The position numbers were made by a program, and so were the translations under genes. From contig RPFO01000385.1 in NCBI GenBank assembly GCA_009746045.1, forward strand, positions 1-25,949: 25,949 nt of DNA. Direction: 5' to 3'. The notes under the pieces were generated by a model. It had not been told where the DNA came from, ran no database searches, and worked only from the letters and a program-made list of their open reading frames with translations. Below are positions 7,687 to 16,551 of the stretch, piece by piece (position 1 is the stretch's first letter; each line of letters begins with the position of its first letter). This DNA is from Mesostigma viride. Lineage: Eukaryota; Streptophyta; Mesostigmatophyceae; Mesostigmatales; Mesostigmataceae.

Positions 7687-10600
7687 TCACTTCAGACTGT
7701 AACCAGGGTTCATCAACCCATACAAGACCTGGTATTGTGGTCCTGCTGCTTGTGGCACCTTGGTCAGTGCATCTGCAGCATTGTCTTTGTCCCTGACGTG
7801 GGCTTTAGACTCCAGGTACTTGCATTCCTGTTTTAGCACAATCCAATCCAGGTCCGAGTGTACAGCCAAAGGATTGGCAAGGAAAGAGATGATAGATTGA
7901 GAGTCAGTCAGCAAATGTGCTTTCACTCCTGCAGAGCTACCAGCCTGGTGTTGAAGCCAGACCAGCAAGTGATTGAGATACCTTGCATGCAAGACAGAAG
8001 ATACCACAGCCCTGCATTCAGCTACATTGCTACTCACAGCTTTCCTCTTGTGCAATCTACTGAACCAGGAGACTAGTGACTTCTTCCCACCTTGGTTATG
8101 CAGGAAAAACAATCCAGCCTCTCTGGCTTGAACCTTGGTAACTACCCTGGACTCCATTGAACTATCCATCATGCACGTGATGTGAATGGGAGTAAACAGG
8201 TCCAGTGAGTGAAGCATCAAAGGTGGACCATCATGCAACAACTGCTTGATTGCCCGTGCTCCTACCTCCTGTAGTACCTCATCATCTACCCTGCTCACAA
8301 AAGCCAGGTGGGGTGCACATGTAGCACATAGCCAACCAAGCTTGCCTCTAATGGTAGGGCACATGTCAGGGGTGATGTGAACAGGCAGGACATCCAGACA
8401 AGACTTAATGTATTCAGCAGAGGCCTGCATGGAACAAACCCAGCTGCCCTGCTGCTGCAGCAACTCAAGCATCATGCCACAGAACTTGACTGGCTCCTTG
8501 CCCAGCTCTAGCTGCTTGCCAATCTCAAAACTGGCAGACACCTGAGCTATGAAAGCATCCACTGCAGCTCTAGGACCTGAGATTAACTGATCATCCCCAT
8601 GCCAGACAAACATCATCATTCCATCAGGGTGTGGGATGACAAACAGGCAAGGGTCAATGTCATCATAGGTGGCCCCTAGCTTCATGAATACCTCCTGTGC
8701 AGACAGCCTAAAAATTTTTGGAGCTGACTGCAACCCTTCAACCCCCAGGTTTGGCCTCAACAAGGGTTGAACAATATCCCTGTGCCACACCTTAGGAGTA
8801 TTCACCACGTATACCTGACCTCTCCAGACCTGCTGTGCTATGGCAGGGTCCCCCTTTAGAAAGGCTCTTTTGATATCTGTGGCTTTACACACATAATCCT
8901 TCCCTGTATTAAGCTGATGCAAAAACAAGGAAAGCAACACCTTGAGAGACGTTTGCTGAATACCAGGAGTATAAAGCTCAGCCTCTGTCAGCTCTGTAGA
9001 GCCCCTGAACTCAGTAACACATGGCCTAGCATGGAAAATGGGTGGTCCCCCATCAGCCTGAGGTTTATGCTTGCACACAAACTTTAACCTTAGCTTCTTG
9101 GCTCCAGCTGGCATAGCATCAAGAGGAGTCACAGGTGGTGTGTGTGTGGGACTACGTGCATCTGGAACAACCCACTCCTCCCTGGCTTTGGTAAAAGCCT
9201 CCAGCCACTTAAGAAACCCAATCTGCGTCTGGCAGTCCCGTACAATATCATCATAGGACAGGGGAGACATGGATGCAACATCCCATCTACCAAGCCCAAA
9301 CGCTGAAGGGTGTAGCTTTTGAGAGTGTATGAGGTCCTCCACACACGGTTCCTGACCTGGGAGGTACTTGGGCTTAACTGCATTGATGGCAGCATCCAAC
9401 CCAGTGCTAATCTGGCTCAAAGGGATTTTAAAATGATCTAGAGGCACCTGTCCTACCCCTGCCACACTCAACCTCCCAGCTGAGATGACAACACCAGGGT
9501 AAGATACAAAAGGTTCCCCTAACAGGGCATTCCCTGAGTAACCCTCAACCACCTGAAATGGAGTGGGCATACCCAAGATTTGAATGCTCACCTGACCTTT
9601 GACCTGCATTTTGGTTTTGCCTGAAAAATCTGACACTCTAGCCCATGGTGAGGCCTTCATTTTCAGACCAGATACAGCTTCTGCACTGATGATACTCACC
9701 TGTGCTTGGGTGTCTACAGCCAAAATACTAGGATCTTGACCTGCATCCCCTACAGCATTGACCTGTGCTGTACCTGTTGCCACAACTGCTTTAGTGTTGT
9801 GTGCCTTGTGCAAGGCCTTAAGAATCTCAGCAAATGACTTCCTGGGAACGACAGGATCTGCTCTATTTTGTGACTCCTCCAGGTGTGAGGGAGGTGCTAC
9901 CTGCTGCTCACCCTGTGCACCGTCCTCCTGCCCAGGTGGACTATTGGGTTGTAGTGGGGCTGCACTACTGAGGAACACAGGAGCTTCTACTGTGGTGCTA
10001 GTGCTTGCATCAATGACGTCCTTAGCCAATTCATTGGGTGAGATCAATCCACCAGACTCCTGCTCTGAATCCATGTCCAAGAATTCTACCCCTGACACGT
10101 CTGCCAGTGGTGGGTAATAAAGCTTGAGTCTATGCTTGCTGACCACACGCTCTCTGTCATGTTGTATAGTGACTGCAGTCCCTTCTTCATGAATTTTGGT
10201 GACTACAGCTGGACCGTGCCATCTGGCAGAGTGTGCTCTTCCTCTGTCACCCTCTCTGAAAAACAACACATGGTCCCCCACTTCAAACACAGGCCTGGCA
10301 TTATTTTTGTCTTTCTTTGCCAGCAACTTGGCTAAGTGCTGCCTTTGTGTGTTGTAGTGAGTGTGTACCTCTGAAGCATAGCTGCCTGACTGAAGGCCAG
10401 TTGGGGTGATTTCCCCAAAAGGTGAGGACATTATTGGTTTGGCGTTTAGCTGGGTAGTCACCCCTGCTGCCCAAGATGCCCTGTCAGCATAGCTACCAGA
10501 GTCAGCCAACCTGGATGGCATTTTTCTTATCACATCCCTGATGGCTCTCATGGTACGTTCTACCAACCCCTGACGTTCATGATCTTGAGCCCCAGACACT

Positions 10601-11358
10601 TCTATCTTGGGCAGGTCATTCCTGTCCTGGATGCAGAGAAACTGCTGATCCAGCATTACTTTTTCAATGGGGTGAAAACGTGCCAAGGCTATCTGTAAAG
10701 CTCTGTGCAGCTGCTCTTTATCCATCCCAGGCAGGGGCTCCACTACCACAAACCTTGACCAGGCATCCTTTATGACTAGGTAGTATACCGTGTCCTTCAC
10801 CACGTGTATAACATCCCCAACCAGTTTGCCTCTAGCCAGTGGTGGTGTGGCCACATGCCATTTTCTGGGCTTAGGAGCATATAGCTGACATTGCTCACAG
10901 TGCTTACGTACGTGCCTGCACATCTGTTCCAGATCATGGCCTTGTATTTTATTGGCTAGCCTTTCAGCCACAGCCTCATGGCCCATAACCTTGTGCAGTT
11001 GCTCTGCTAGAGCACCATACGTGATTACCTTTTCTGCTGCTGCACTAAGGGAAGCTATGGTGGGGTCACGCATCATGTGTGACAGTGTCATGTCATATGC
11101 CACTTCCCAATCCACATCATCACACTCAGGCAACACTTGGCAGACAGAAGGTAACAGGAAACCATTTGTGAAAAATGGTGAGGGTAGCTTACAGGTGTCA
11201 CCCTGGTCTGCCGCCCCCGCGCGGTTGTAGCGCCCTGGCGTGGTCTTGTTGTGCCTGGGTGCCGTGCAGCGCGCTCCTGCTGCAATGGGGTGACGTGTTT
11301 TCCAGCATCCAGGACAAACATCAACGTCAGAACCATAGTCGGGTTTGCCTTCCAGCAA
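7687..11358 (-). CDS. pol: Copia Pol polyprotein (integrase, protease, reverse transcriptase, RNase H)
   Basis: The frame is open for 1223 codons. Residues 122-157 form the integrase zinc site (H-x4-H-x26-C-x2-C). The integrase core has D182, D237 (VMLDQQF) and E267 (GLVERTM). Residues 357-415 form a C-terminal module with RWHGPAVVTKI, similar to the GPY/F module of gypsy-type integrases. Residues 545-632 look like a retropepsin (AVDTQAQVSIIS and later ALLGEPF), displaced to after integrase. RT spans about 755-985 with DIKRAFLKGD, GLQSAPKIF and the catalytic pair in WHGDDQ (residues 922-923). RNase H is at about 1063-1200 (MDSS, AECRAV, TDSQS, DNAADALTK). There is no ATG near the start (first Met is residue 90), so Pol is probably made as a Gag-Pol fusion by frameshift or readthrough. 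No internal stop was seen. Confidence 0.93.
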   Translation of the reverse strand: MLEGKPDYGSDVDVCPGCWKTRHPIAAGARCTAPRHNKTTPGRYNRAGAADQGDTCKLPSPFFTNGFLLPSVCQVLPECDDVDWEVAYDMTLSHMMRDPTIASLSAAAEKVITYGALAEQLHKVMGHEAVAERLANKIQGHDLEQMCRHVRKHCEQCQLYAPKPRKWHVATPPLARGKLVGDVIHVVKDTVYYLVIKDAWSRFVVVEPLPGMDKEQLHRALQIALARFHPIEKVMLDQQFLCIQDRNDLPKIEVSGAQDHERQGLVERTMRAIRDVIRKMPSRLADSGSYADRASWAAGVTTQLNAKPIMSSPFGEITPTGLQSGSYASEVHTHYNTQRQHLAKLLAKKDKNNARPVFEVGDHVLFFREGDRGRAHSARWHGPAVVTKIHEEGTAVTIQHDRERVVSKHRLKLYYPPLADVSGVEFLDMDSEQESGGLISPNELAKDVIDASTSTTVEAPVFLSSAAPLQPNSPPGQEDGAQGEQQVAPPSHLEESQNRADPVVPRKSFAEILKALHKAHNTKAVVATGTAQVNAVGDAGQDPSILAVDTQAQVSIISAEAVSGLKMKASPWARVSDFSGKTKMQVKGQVSIQILGMPTPFQVVEGYSGNALLGEPFVSYPGVVISAGRLSVAGVGQVPLDHFKIPLSQISTGLDAAINAVKPKYLPGQEPCVEDLIHSQKLHPSAFGLGRWDVASMSPLSYDDIVRDCQTQIGFLKWLEAFTKAREEWVVPDARSPTHTPPVTPLDAMPAGAKKLRLKFVCKHKPQADGGPPIFHARPCVTEFRGSTELTEAELYTPGIQQTSLKVLLSLFLHQLNTGKDYVCKATDIKRAFLKGDPAIAQQVWRGQVYVVNTPKVWHRDIVQPLLRPNLGVEGLQSAPKIFRLSAQEVFMKLGATYDDIDPCLFVIPHPDGMMMFVWHGDDQLISGPRAAVDAFIAQVSASFEIGKQLELGKEPVKFCGMMLELLQQQGSWVCSMQASAEYIKSCLDVLPVHITPDMCPTIRGKLGWLCATCAPHLAFVSRVDDEVLQEVGARAIKQLLHDGPPLMLHSLDLFTPIHITCMMDSSMESRVVTKVQAREAGLFFLHNQGGKKSLVSWFSRLHKRKAVSSNVAECRAVVSSVLHARYLNHLLVWLQHQAGSSAGVKAHLLTDSQSIISFLANPLAVHSDLDWIVLKQECKYLESKAHVRDKDNAADALTKVPQAAGPQYQVLYGLMNPGYSLK
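9463..9726 (-). other. Retropepsin-like domain at an unusual place in Pol
   Basis: This segment, residues 545-632 of Pol, reads ILAVDTQAQVSIIS, then SDFSGKTKMQVKGQVSIQIL, then ALLGEPF and VVISAGRLSV. The order of a D-T-x-A-x-V-S loop, a flap-like glycine segment and a late hydrophobic-L-G motif matches retroviral-type aspartic proteases. The usual DTG or DSG is DTQ here: the codons at 9714-9706 are GAC ACC CAA. No other protease candidate was seen between the gag zinc knuckle and integrase. Confidence 0.7.
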
Positions 11359-13919
11359 TCATCTTTTAGGTGCCCCTTACAAAGGCACCTAGTGCAATGT
11401 TGGTGGGGTCATGAGGCAACCTCTTGTCCCCCCCTGCTGGCTTAGCACCCCCTGGCTTGCTAGCTCCCCCACTTTGTTTTCTGTTTTTATTGTTATTGTT
11501 CTTTCCCCCCCCTTGTTTCCACCTCCCCCACTTTTGTTGTTTTTGTTTTTATCCCCCCCATTACCGCCTTTACCTGGGCTACCAGCGACTGCATCTGCTT
11601 CTTGGAGAGCCCCGTACCTGAGGCTTCCTCCCCCTTTACCTGCTTCACCTTTCCTCCTTGGCTGCAGCAGCAAACGGCTCTAGGCATTGCTGCACATAGG
11701 CCATTGCCTTCCTGAAGTCCTCCCACTTATCCTTCAGACCTGCCAGGATTACTGACAGGGTGGTGGGGTCCAGTTCTGCCTTTTGTAGCCATAGGTGTAC
11801 TAGGTACTTGGCATTGAGCTTCTTCAGCTCCTCATCCCCTCTATGTACATGACATATTTTTTGTTGTCACTCACATAGTCACGCTTATTGACCTTATAGG
11901 CCTCTATCCACTGGAAGCCCTTAAGCACTTCTAAGTGCTCCCCCGTGGTAACAAGTGCCCTAAGATCAACCATGAACTGCGCCCACAACACATTTTCTGC
12001 CACGTCTACCCCGCTGCTGGCACGCTTTTGGTACAATTGTACCAACTGCTGGATAGGCTTGGCAGATTGATGGATGGGTGTGGACGCACGTAGAGAGGCA
12101 AACCAATCACGGACATTGTCGCTAGCATATGCATGTGACAACTTAAACAACCACTCCCTAGCTTCGTCCTGGGTGTGGCCCTCTGGCAAACCCGGAAACA
12201 CTAGCTTGTCCTCTTTCTTTTTTGGATCAAACCTGGGCCTATCAAGGCCATGTTGGAGGTTGTTGTCGTTCCTGCAGTTGGCGGTTGCTGCTGCTGCTGC
12301 TGTTGCTGTCGCTGCTGCTGCTGCTGCCGCTCCCCGCCCTCGTGCCGTGTTGGTGCAGACTCCTGCGTGCCGTGTCCTGCCCCGCCCTGGTTGCCCCCCT
12401 CTCCCCGTCATCCGCCCCCTCGTCCCTCCTCCGCTTTGGCTGGGGTGCGCATGCCTCTGCCTGCGCCCTTCGCTTGGCCGGCTTCAGCGATGCCACTAGC
12501 CTGGCCACCGTGTCGGCCAACGTCGCCTGCTCGCCTGGAGACAGCGGGTATCTGCTTCCAGCATGGCTTGCGCCAGCTGAAGCTGATCAATGAGGTCCTC
12601 CCTGTTGGACAGGTTAGACGGTCCGGCTTCACCAGGCTGCCTGTAAACACGCGTGCGTGCGGCAGTGCCATCACGGTTGGTGATGGTCTTCTTAGGCTGC
12701 GACAAATAATAAAACATTTGGCTTGCAGAAACATCCTCATCCGGCCCAAGGCCAAACTCGACTCTCACCGCTTCACCAAGCGGTCCCCTCACCGCTGTCT
12801 TACGTGCATGCTTGAGCATGCGTCGTCGCTGCTTCAGGATGCGCTGCTCCATCCTTCCCACATTGGCTTCCCACCGTGCCAGCGAGCGTCTGTAACGTTC
12901 CTGCGCCTCCGGCCTGCCAGGCGCCTCCATCTCAGCCATATGCTGCAGCTTCATCGCCTGCGCCTTTTTCCACACCCTGAGTTCGCGGACCATCCGGTCC
13001 CGGCGCACCTGGGTGATCGACATTTTGAGCTTGATGCGCTCCGCAGCGCGATTTGCCTCACCCGCTCCGCATGCTCGCGCTCCTTCTTGGCCTCTGCCGC
13101 GGCCCTCCGCGCCTGCCGACGCTGCTTGTCGGCGTGAACGTCGCCATGCGCTTCTGCGCCTCACGCTCCCGCGCCGTCATTGCCGGGGTCATGAGGATCT
13201 CGTCCTCAGCAGATGCCCCCGACGGACCTGTCAAAGAGAACTCCGACTCCTGATGCACACCTAGGTGTACCTTCGGCTCACGAGACCGACGCAAACTTTT
13301 AAAACATGCAAGGTCCCCCCGACGCATCACCTCAAACTGCTCCTCGCCAGAAGCCACTCACTGCTGCGAAACAACGCCCGGCGCACGTTCTCAGCATCCG
13401 CCCTCTGCTGGGCGCGAGCACGTGCGTGCGTGTCCGCGCGCCGAAGCTCCCGCTCCTCGCGCTCAGCCATCGCCCTAGCGAGGCCTTCATCCGCGGCCAC
13501 CTGCCGCGAGCGTGCGTCGTCCTGCTCCTCGGCTGAGGAACCAGGCTGGAGCCCATACAGCTCCATGGACTCCTCCTCTGCAGGAGGTGCCGAAGGTCCC
13601 CCCCGCCGCTGCAGCTGTCGGGGCGTAAGGAGGACCCCTCGGCCTGTTGACCACAGGCGTGGATCCCCTCCCCTGCGGATACAGGGGCACTCGCAGCACC
13701 ACGCTGCTGTACGAACCATCGGACAAGTGGCCCGATGAAGACGTTCCGACGTCGTCGGGTCAGCCTCCATAGACTGATTGAAGCTCCTCGCCGCCCGCTC
13801 AATCTCTGCCTGGGCGGCAAGCTCCGAGTCGGACGTCCCCGACGATGAAGACGTCGGAGTGCTGGACCGGCTCCTTGGGCGCATTGGAGCCTTACCCTTG
13901 TTGCATTTGGGTTAGACAT
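11355..13919 (-). pseudogene. gag: Copia gag region, broken over several frames
   Basis: The likely start is ATG at 13919 (MSNPNATR), about 100 bp after the 5' LTR. Protein-like sequence then jumps between frames. The pieces are 13884-13327 (acidic/Arg-rich, ending SSEWLLA), 13357-13058 (SGEEQFEVM), 13164-12496 (IKLKMSITQVRRDRM, basic helical), 12411-11824 (capsid-like, LPEGHTQDEAREWLFKL) and about 11838-11655 (DEELKKLNAKYLVHLW). A CCHC zinc knuckle (CTRCLCKGHLKDDC) lies at 11396-11355. Its frame overlaps pol for about 270 nt and is one base out of phase with it. Several breaks fall at runs of G/C (11427-11433, 11836-11839). It may be a real defective gag or uncorrected single-base errors. 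Given intact pol and near-identical LTRs, errors are a serious possibility. Confidence 0.65.
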
Positions 13920-14021
13920 TTTTCAAAAAAAACTGGAGGTAGAAAAATGGAATGGGTTGTTTTTTCGCGAAATGAACGCTCGTCGTCCTGTTGTGTGTAT
14001 GTTTTTGGAGTTTTTAATGCA

Positions 14022-14397
14022 AGTTATGCAACACGAAGCTTGGAATGCTTGGGCACTGCCAAATGGCGAGTGTGCGTGAACGACGAGACACCTTGGCATT
14101 AGGATAGATGGCACATATACTGCTGGCCAGCCGTCAACGATGGCTGGCCAGACTTTGCGTAAGTTAAACTAACTTACTGATCCTGGACGGACTAACCTAT
14201 CAGTTACAACCTGATCTAGTCAGTCCTAACATGACAACTACAGTCCCGGTACTGAGGTACCGGCTCATCACATACTGAGTACAGCCACGTGTCCATGCCA
14301 CGACTGCTCTAGTCCAGCACCGTCCCAGTACCCAATTGGGCGCCGGCGGTGCTGGCACGTGTCCACTTAGGCTACAGGCGGGAGACTTAGACTAACT
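14022..14397 (-). repeat. Copia 5' LTR
   Basis: This 376-bp copy carries the promoter for the minus-strand element. It is identical to the other LTR apart from one base, and is flanked on the outside by GTTGG. Confidence 0.95.
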
Positions 14398-14402
14398 GTT
14401 GG
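14398..14402. repeat. Target site duplication of copia, right copy
   Basis: GTTGG directly follows the LTR, and removing one copy plus the element rejoins the proline-rich repeats of the second CACTA gene (CCCGTTGG/CACGCAGCC). Confidence 0.95.
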
Positions 14403-15617
14403 CACGCAGCCTGTCATGCCGCCCCCTCCGGTGCCCAGCAACGCTGTGCAGCCGTCCCCTCCGGTGCCCAACAACACCGTGGAGCCGCCCACTACGGTGC
14501 CCAAGCTGGCCGACCTGCCAATGCCGGATGGTCTCCCGCCTGCTCGTGTGCCTGCCATCAAGCCAGATGTCTTCGAGCCCATCACGTCGCGCCCCGCCGT
14601 CAACAAGCCGCCCGCCAGCAACAAGCCGGCCGCCAGCAAGAAGCCGCCCGCCAGCAAGAAGCCGGCTGCAAAGCGAAAGCTTCCTAGTGGTCCCATGGAC
14701 TTGGGGCTTGCGCACTATATCTGAGCACCTTACTGCCAACCGCGGTGGTTCAAGAGCGACCGGGCCCTGGTGGTTTCGGAGAAGCACTGCACGGGGCCTT
14801 CGTGGCACAAAGGTACAAGTACGAGCGCGATGGGGCGCGGCCGGCTGCGTATGTTTGGGAGCCTGGCAAAGTGGTGGAGGTGAAGCCGAAGCTCAAGGCC
14901 CCTTACGGCACGCGGTTTGTGGAGCGTGATGGGGGCTCGCAAATGCTGTTTGTTGACTTTGCCACGATGCATTACGGTGACGCCGAGGGCAACGAGAATG
15001 CGTGGGTCCTTCTGGGCAACGTCACTGACGACGACCTTCGAGGCGCACGTGCGAAATTGAAGGAGAGTTGGGGGCCAGCAGAGGAGAAGGAGGAGGTGTC
15101 GGATGAGTATGTACCGGCCAAGCGAGCGCGGGCGCCACCCAAGGAGAAGGCGTCTGCCGGTGCTCCCTCCGCGCCAGCGATCCCGCCTGCCTCTAGCTCT
15201 TCGACCGCAACGGTGTCTGCTGGTGCTCCCTCCGCGCCAGCGATCCCGCCTGCCTCTAGCTCTCCGGCCGCAACAGCGTCTGCCGGTGCTCCCTCCGCGC
15301 CAGCGATCCCGCCTGCCTCTAGCCCTTCGCCCGCAATGGCGTCTGCCGGTGCTCCCTCCGCGCCAGCGATCCCGCCTGCCTCTAGCTCTTCGACCGCAAC
15401 GGAGTCTGCCGGTGCTCCCTCCGCGCCAGCGATCCCGCCTGCCTCTAGCTCTCCGGCCGCAACGGCGTCTGCCGATGCTCCCTCCGCGCCAGATCTCACC
15501 GAGGCGGAACTGGAGCTTGCCGCGCTCAAGGCCATGATGGCAAAAGCGCAGCGGAAAGTTGAGATGGAGCGGCAAGCAAAGGAGTCCCAGAGTCAGACTC
15601 CTGATCCGGTAATTTAG
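14403..15617 (+). CDS. CACTA second protein, 3' part, separated by the copia insertion
   Basis: From 14403 to 14724 the best frame encodes PPPPVPSN-type repeats and then a lysine/proline/alanine-rich tail like histone H1 (NKPAASKKPPASKKPAAKRK), followed by a stop. A second frame, open to a stop at 15617, encodes a compact segment (GARPAAYVWEPGKVVEVKP...FVDFATMHYGDAEGNENAWVLLGNV) that looks like a folded domain. After it come five 21-residue repeats (ASAGAPSAPAIPPASSSSTAT) and a helical end (LTEAELELAALKAMMAKAQ). The two frames must be joined by a short intron or a frame break between about 14690 and 14745. Function unknown. The composition (basic, repetitive, with coiled coil) suits a nucleic-acid-binding accessory protein, which is an inference. 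Confidence 0.55.
15148..15495 (+). repeat. 63-bp coding minisatellite
   Basis: Five full units of 63 bp and a partial sixth each encode 21 residues ending in a serine/threonine/alanine variant. Unit starts fall at 15148, 15211 and 15274, with the same spacing onwards. Being a multiple of three, the array keeps the frame. Confidence 0.9.
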
Positions 15618-16207
15618 TGGAATGTTTTTTCTGAAGCACGTTTTAGCTATGTAGTGATGTGGTGTTGTCACACCCAATTGCCATGTGCGTATATTTTTGT
15701 TACTCATGTATGTATCACTCTCATGCTAGGTCATGCATCATACCCACAGGCATAACCCATTTCACCATGCATAGGATGTTTTGCTGGGCAACAACTATCT
15801 GCCGTGCCTGACTGCCCCCCCCCCCCTGCCTTGCTGCCCTTGTGTCCTCTTCAATGGTGGTGCTCTGTGTGCCTGCAGGCCTCCAGAGCATGAGTGCTGG
15901 CAACTGTGTGGCTTTGTTCAGGCAAAGAAGCATCATTGATCATGATGACACCTGAAGAAGAAGTAAATTAATTGGCTGGGCTTGATGCGGCCTGTGTTAT
16001 TTCACAATGGTGTAAACGTATCGATGAGACGCCCAATGTGGGGCTAAATCCTCATTGTAAATCAAGAGAGACAACTGTTAATGGGATGTATTATTATTTG
16101 TAATAAAGAAACCATTAATTTGGAATGATGGCCTGTTAAGCTGTTCTTAACAGTGCTTGTGTTGTAATGCTGGCAAAATCTGCATTTTCCCCTTTTTTAT
16201 CACTGTC
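15618..16207. other. 3' flank of the second CACTA gene, no gene seen
   Basis: There is no supported coding frame. TGTAA motifs occur at about 16011, 16056 and 16098 (the last within TTGTAATAAAG), 400 bp or more after the stop codon, and could serve as poly(A) signals. A run of ten C lies near 15816-15826. Confidence 0.4.
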
Positions 16208-16551
16208 ATTTTTACCACTTTGTGGTATTTTTTTACCACCCTCATTTTTACCACTTTTTACCACTTTTTACCACCCTCACTTTTACCACTTTGTGGCGTG
16301 TTTTTACCACCCTCGCTTTTACCACTTGGTGGTATTTTTTACCACTTTGGTGGTAAAAGGGGTGGTAAAAGGTGGTAAAATGATTTTACCACCTGCTTTT
16401 CTCCTAGCGTTTTCCCACCGTTTTACCACTTTTTACCACTTTTTACCACTTTTTACCACTTTTTACCACTTTTTACCACTTTTTACCACTTTTTACCACT
16501 TTTTACCACTTTTTACCACTTTTTACCACCCACTTTTACCACTTTTACCAC
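16208..16551. repeat. CACTA right subterminal repeat array
   Basis: Scattered TTTTACCAC and GTGGTAAAA motifs in both orientations (16208-16395) are followed by eleven tandem copies of the 10-bp unit TTTTACCACT (16421-16530) and a few 9-bp variants. It mirrors the left array. Confidence 0.88.

Larger units (their letters stand above)
6927..14397 (-). mobile_element. Ty1/copia LTR retrotransposon, complete
   Basis: The element is 7471 bp, with LTRs at 6927-7303 and 14022-14397 and a GTTGG duplication on both sides. It reads on the minus strand: 5' LTR, leader, gag (broken frames), pol, polypurine tract, 3' LTR. Integrase before reverse transcriptase, and the copia form of RT and RNase H, place it in Ty1/copia. 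The LTRs differ by a single base, so it inserted recently. It lies antisense in the second CACTA gene. I could not find a primer binding site complementary to a tRNA 3' end next to the 5' LTR: the leader begins TGCATTAAAAACTCC, so it may prime from an internal tRNA segment. Confidence 0.95.

Noticed and set aside
12250-13137. Plus-strand frame of 295 codons with cysteine and leucine runs
   Set aside because: It is the antisense of the gag region, produced by CTG/GCT repeats coding for alanine or serine in gag.
14000-14021. tRNA primer binding site beside the copia 5' LTR
   Set aside because: The leader starts TGCATTAAAAACTCC and has no TGG-type start or other match to a tRNA 3' end that I can defend.
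14730-15707. Minus-strand frame of 325 codons with RRCGRRARGRRDRWRGGSTG repeats
   Set aside because: It is the antisense of the 63-bp coding minisatellite. The plus-strand frame has better composition and a globular segment.
15721-15936. Minus-strand ORF of 71 codons in the CACTA 3' region
   Set aside because: It has no recognisable domain and crosses a ten-base C run; no splice or expression signal supports it.
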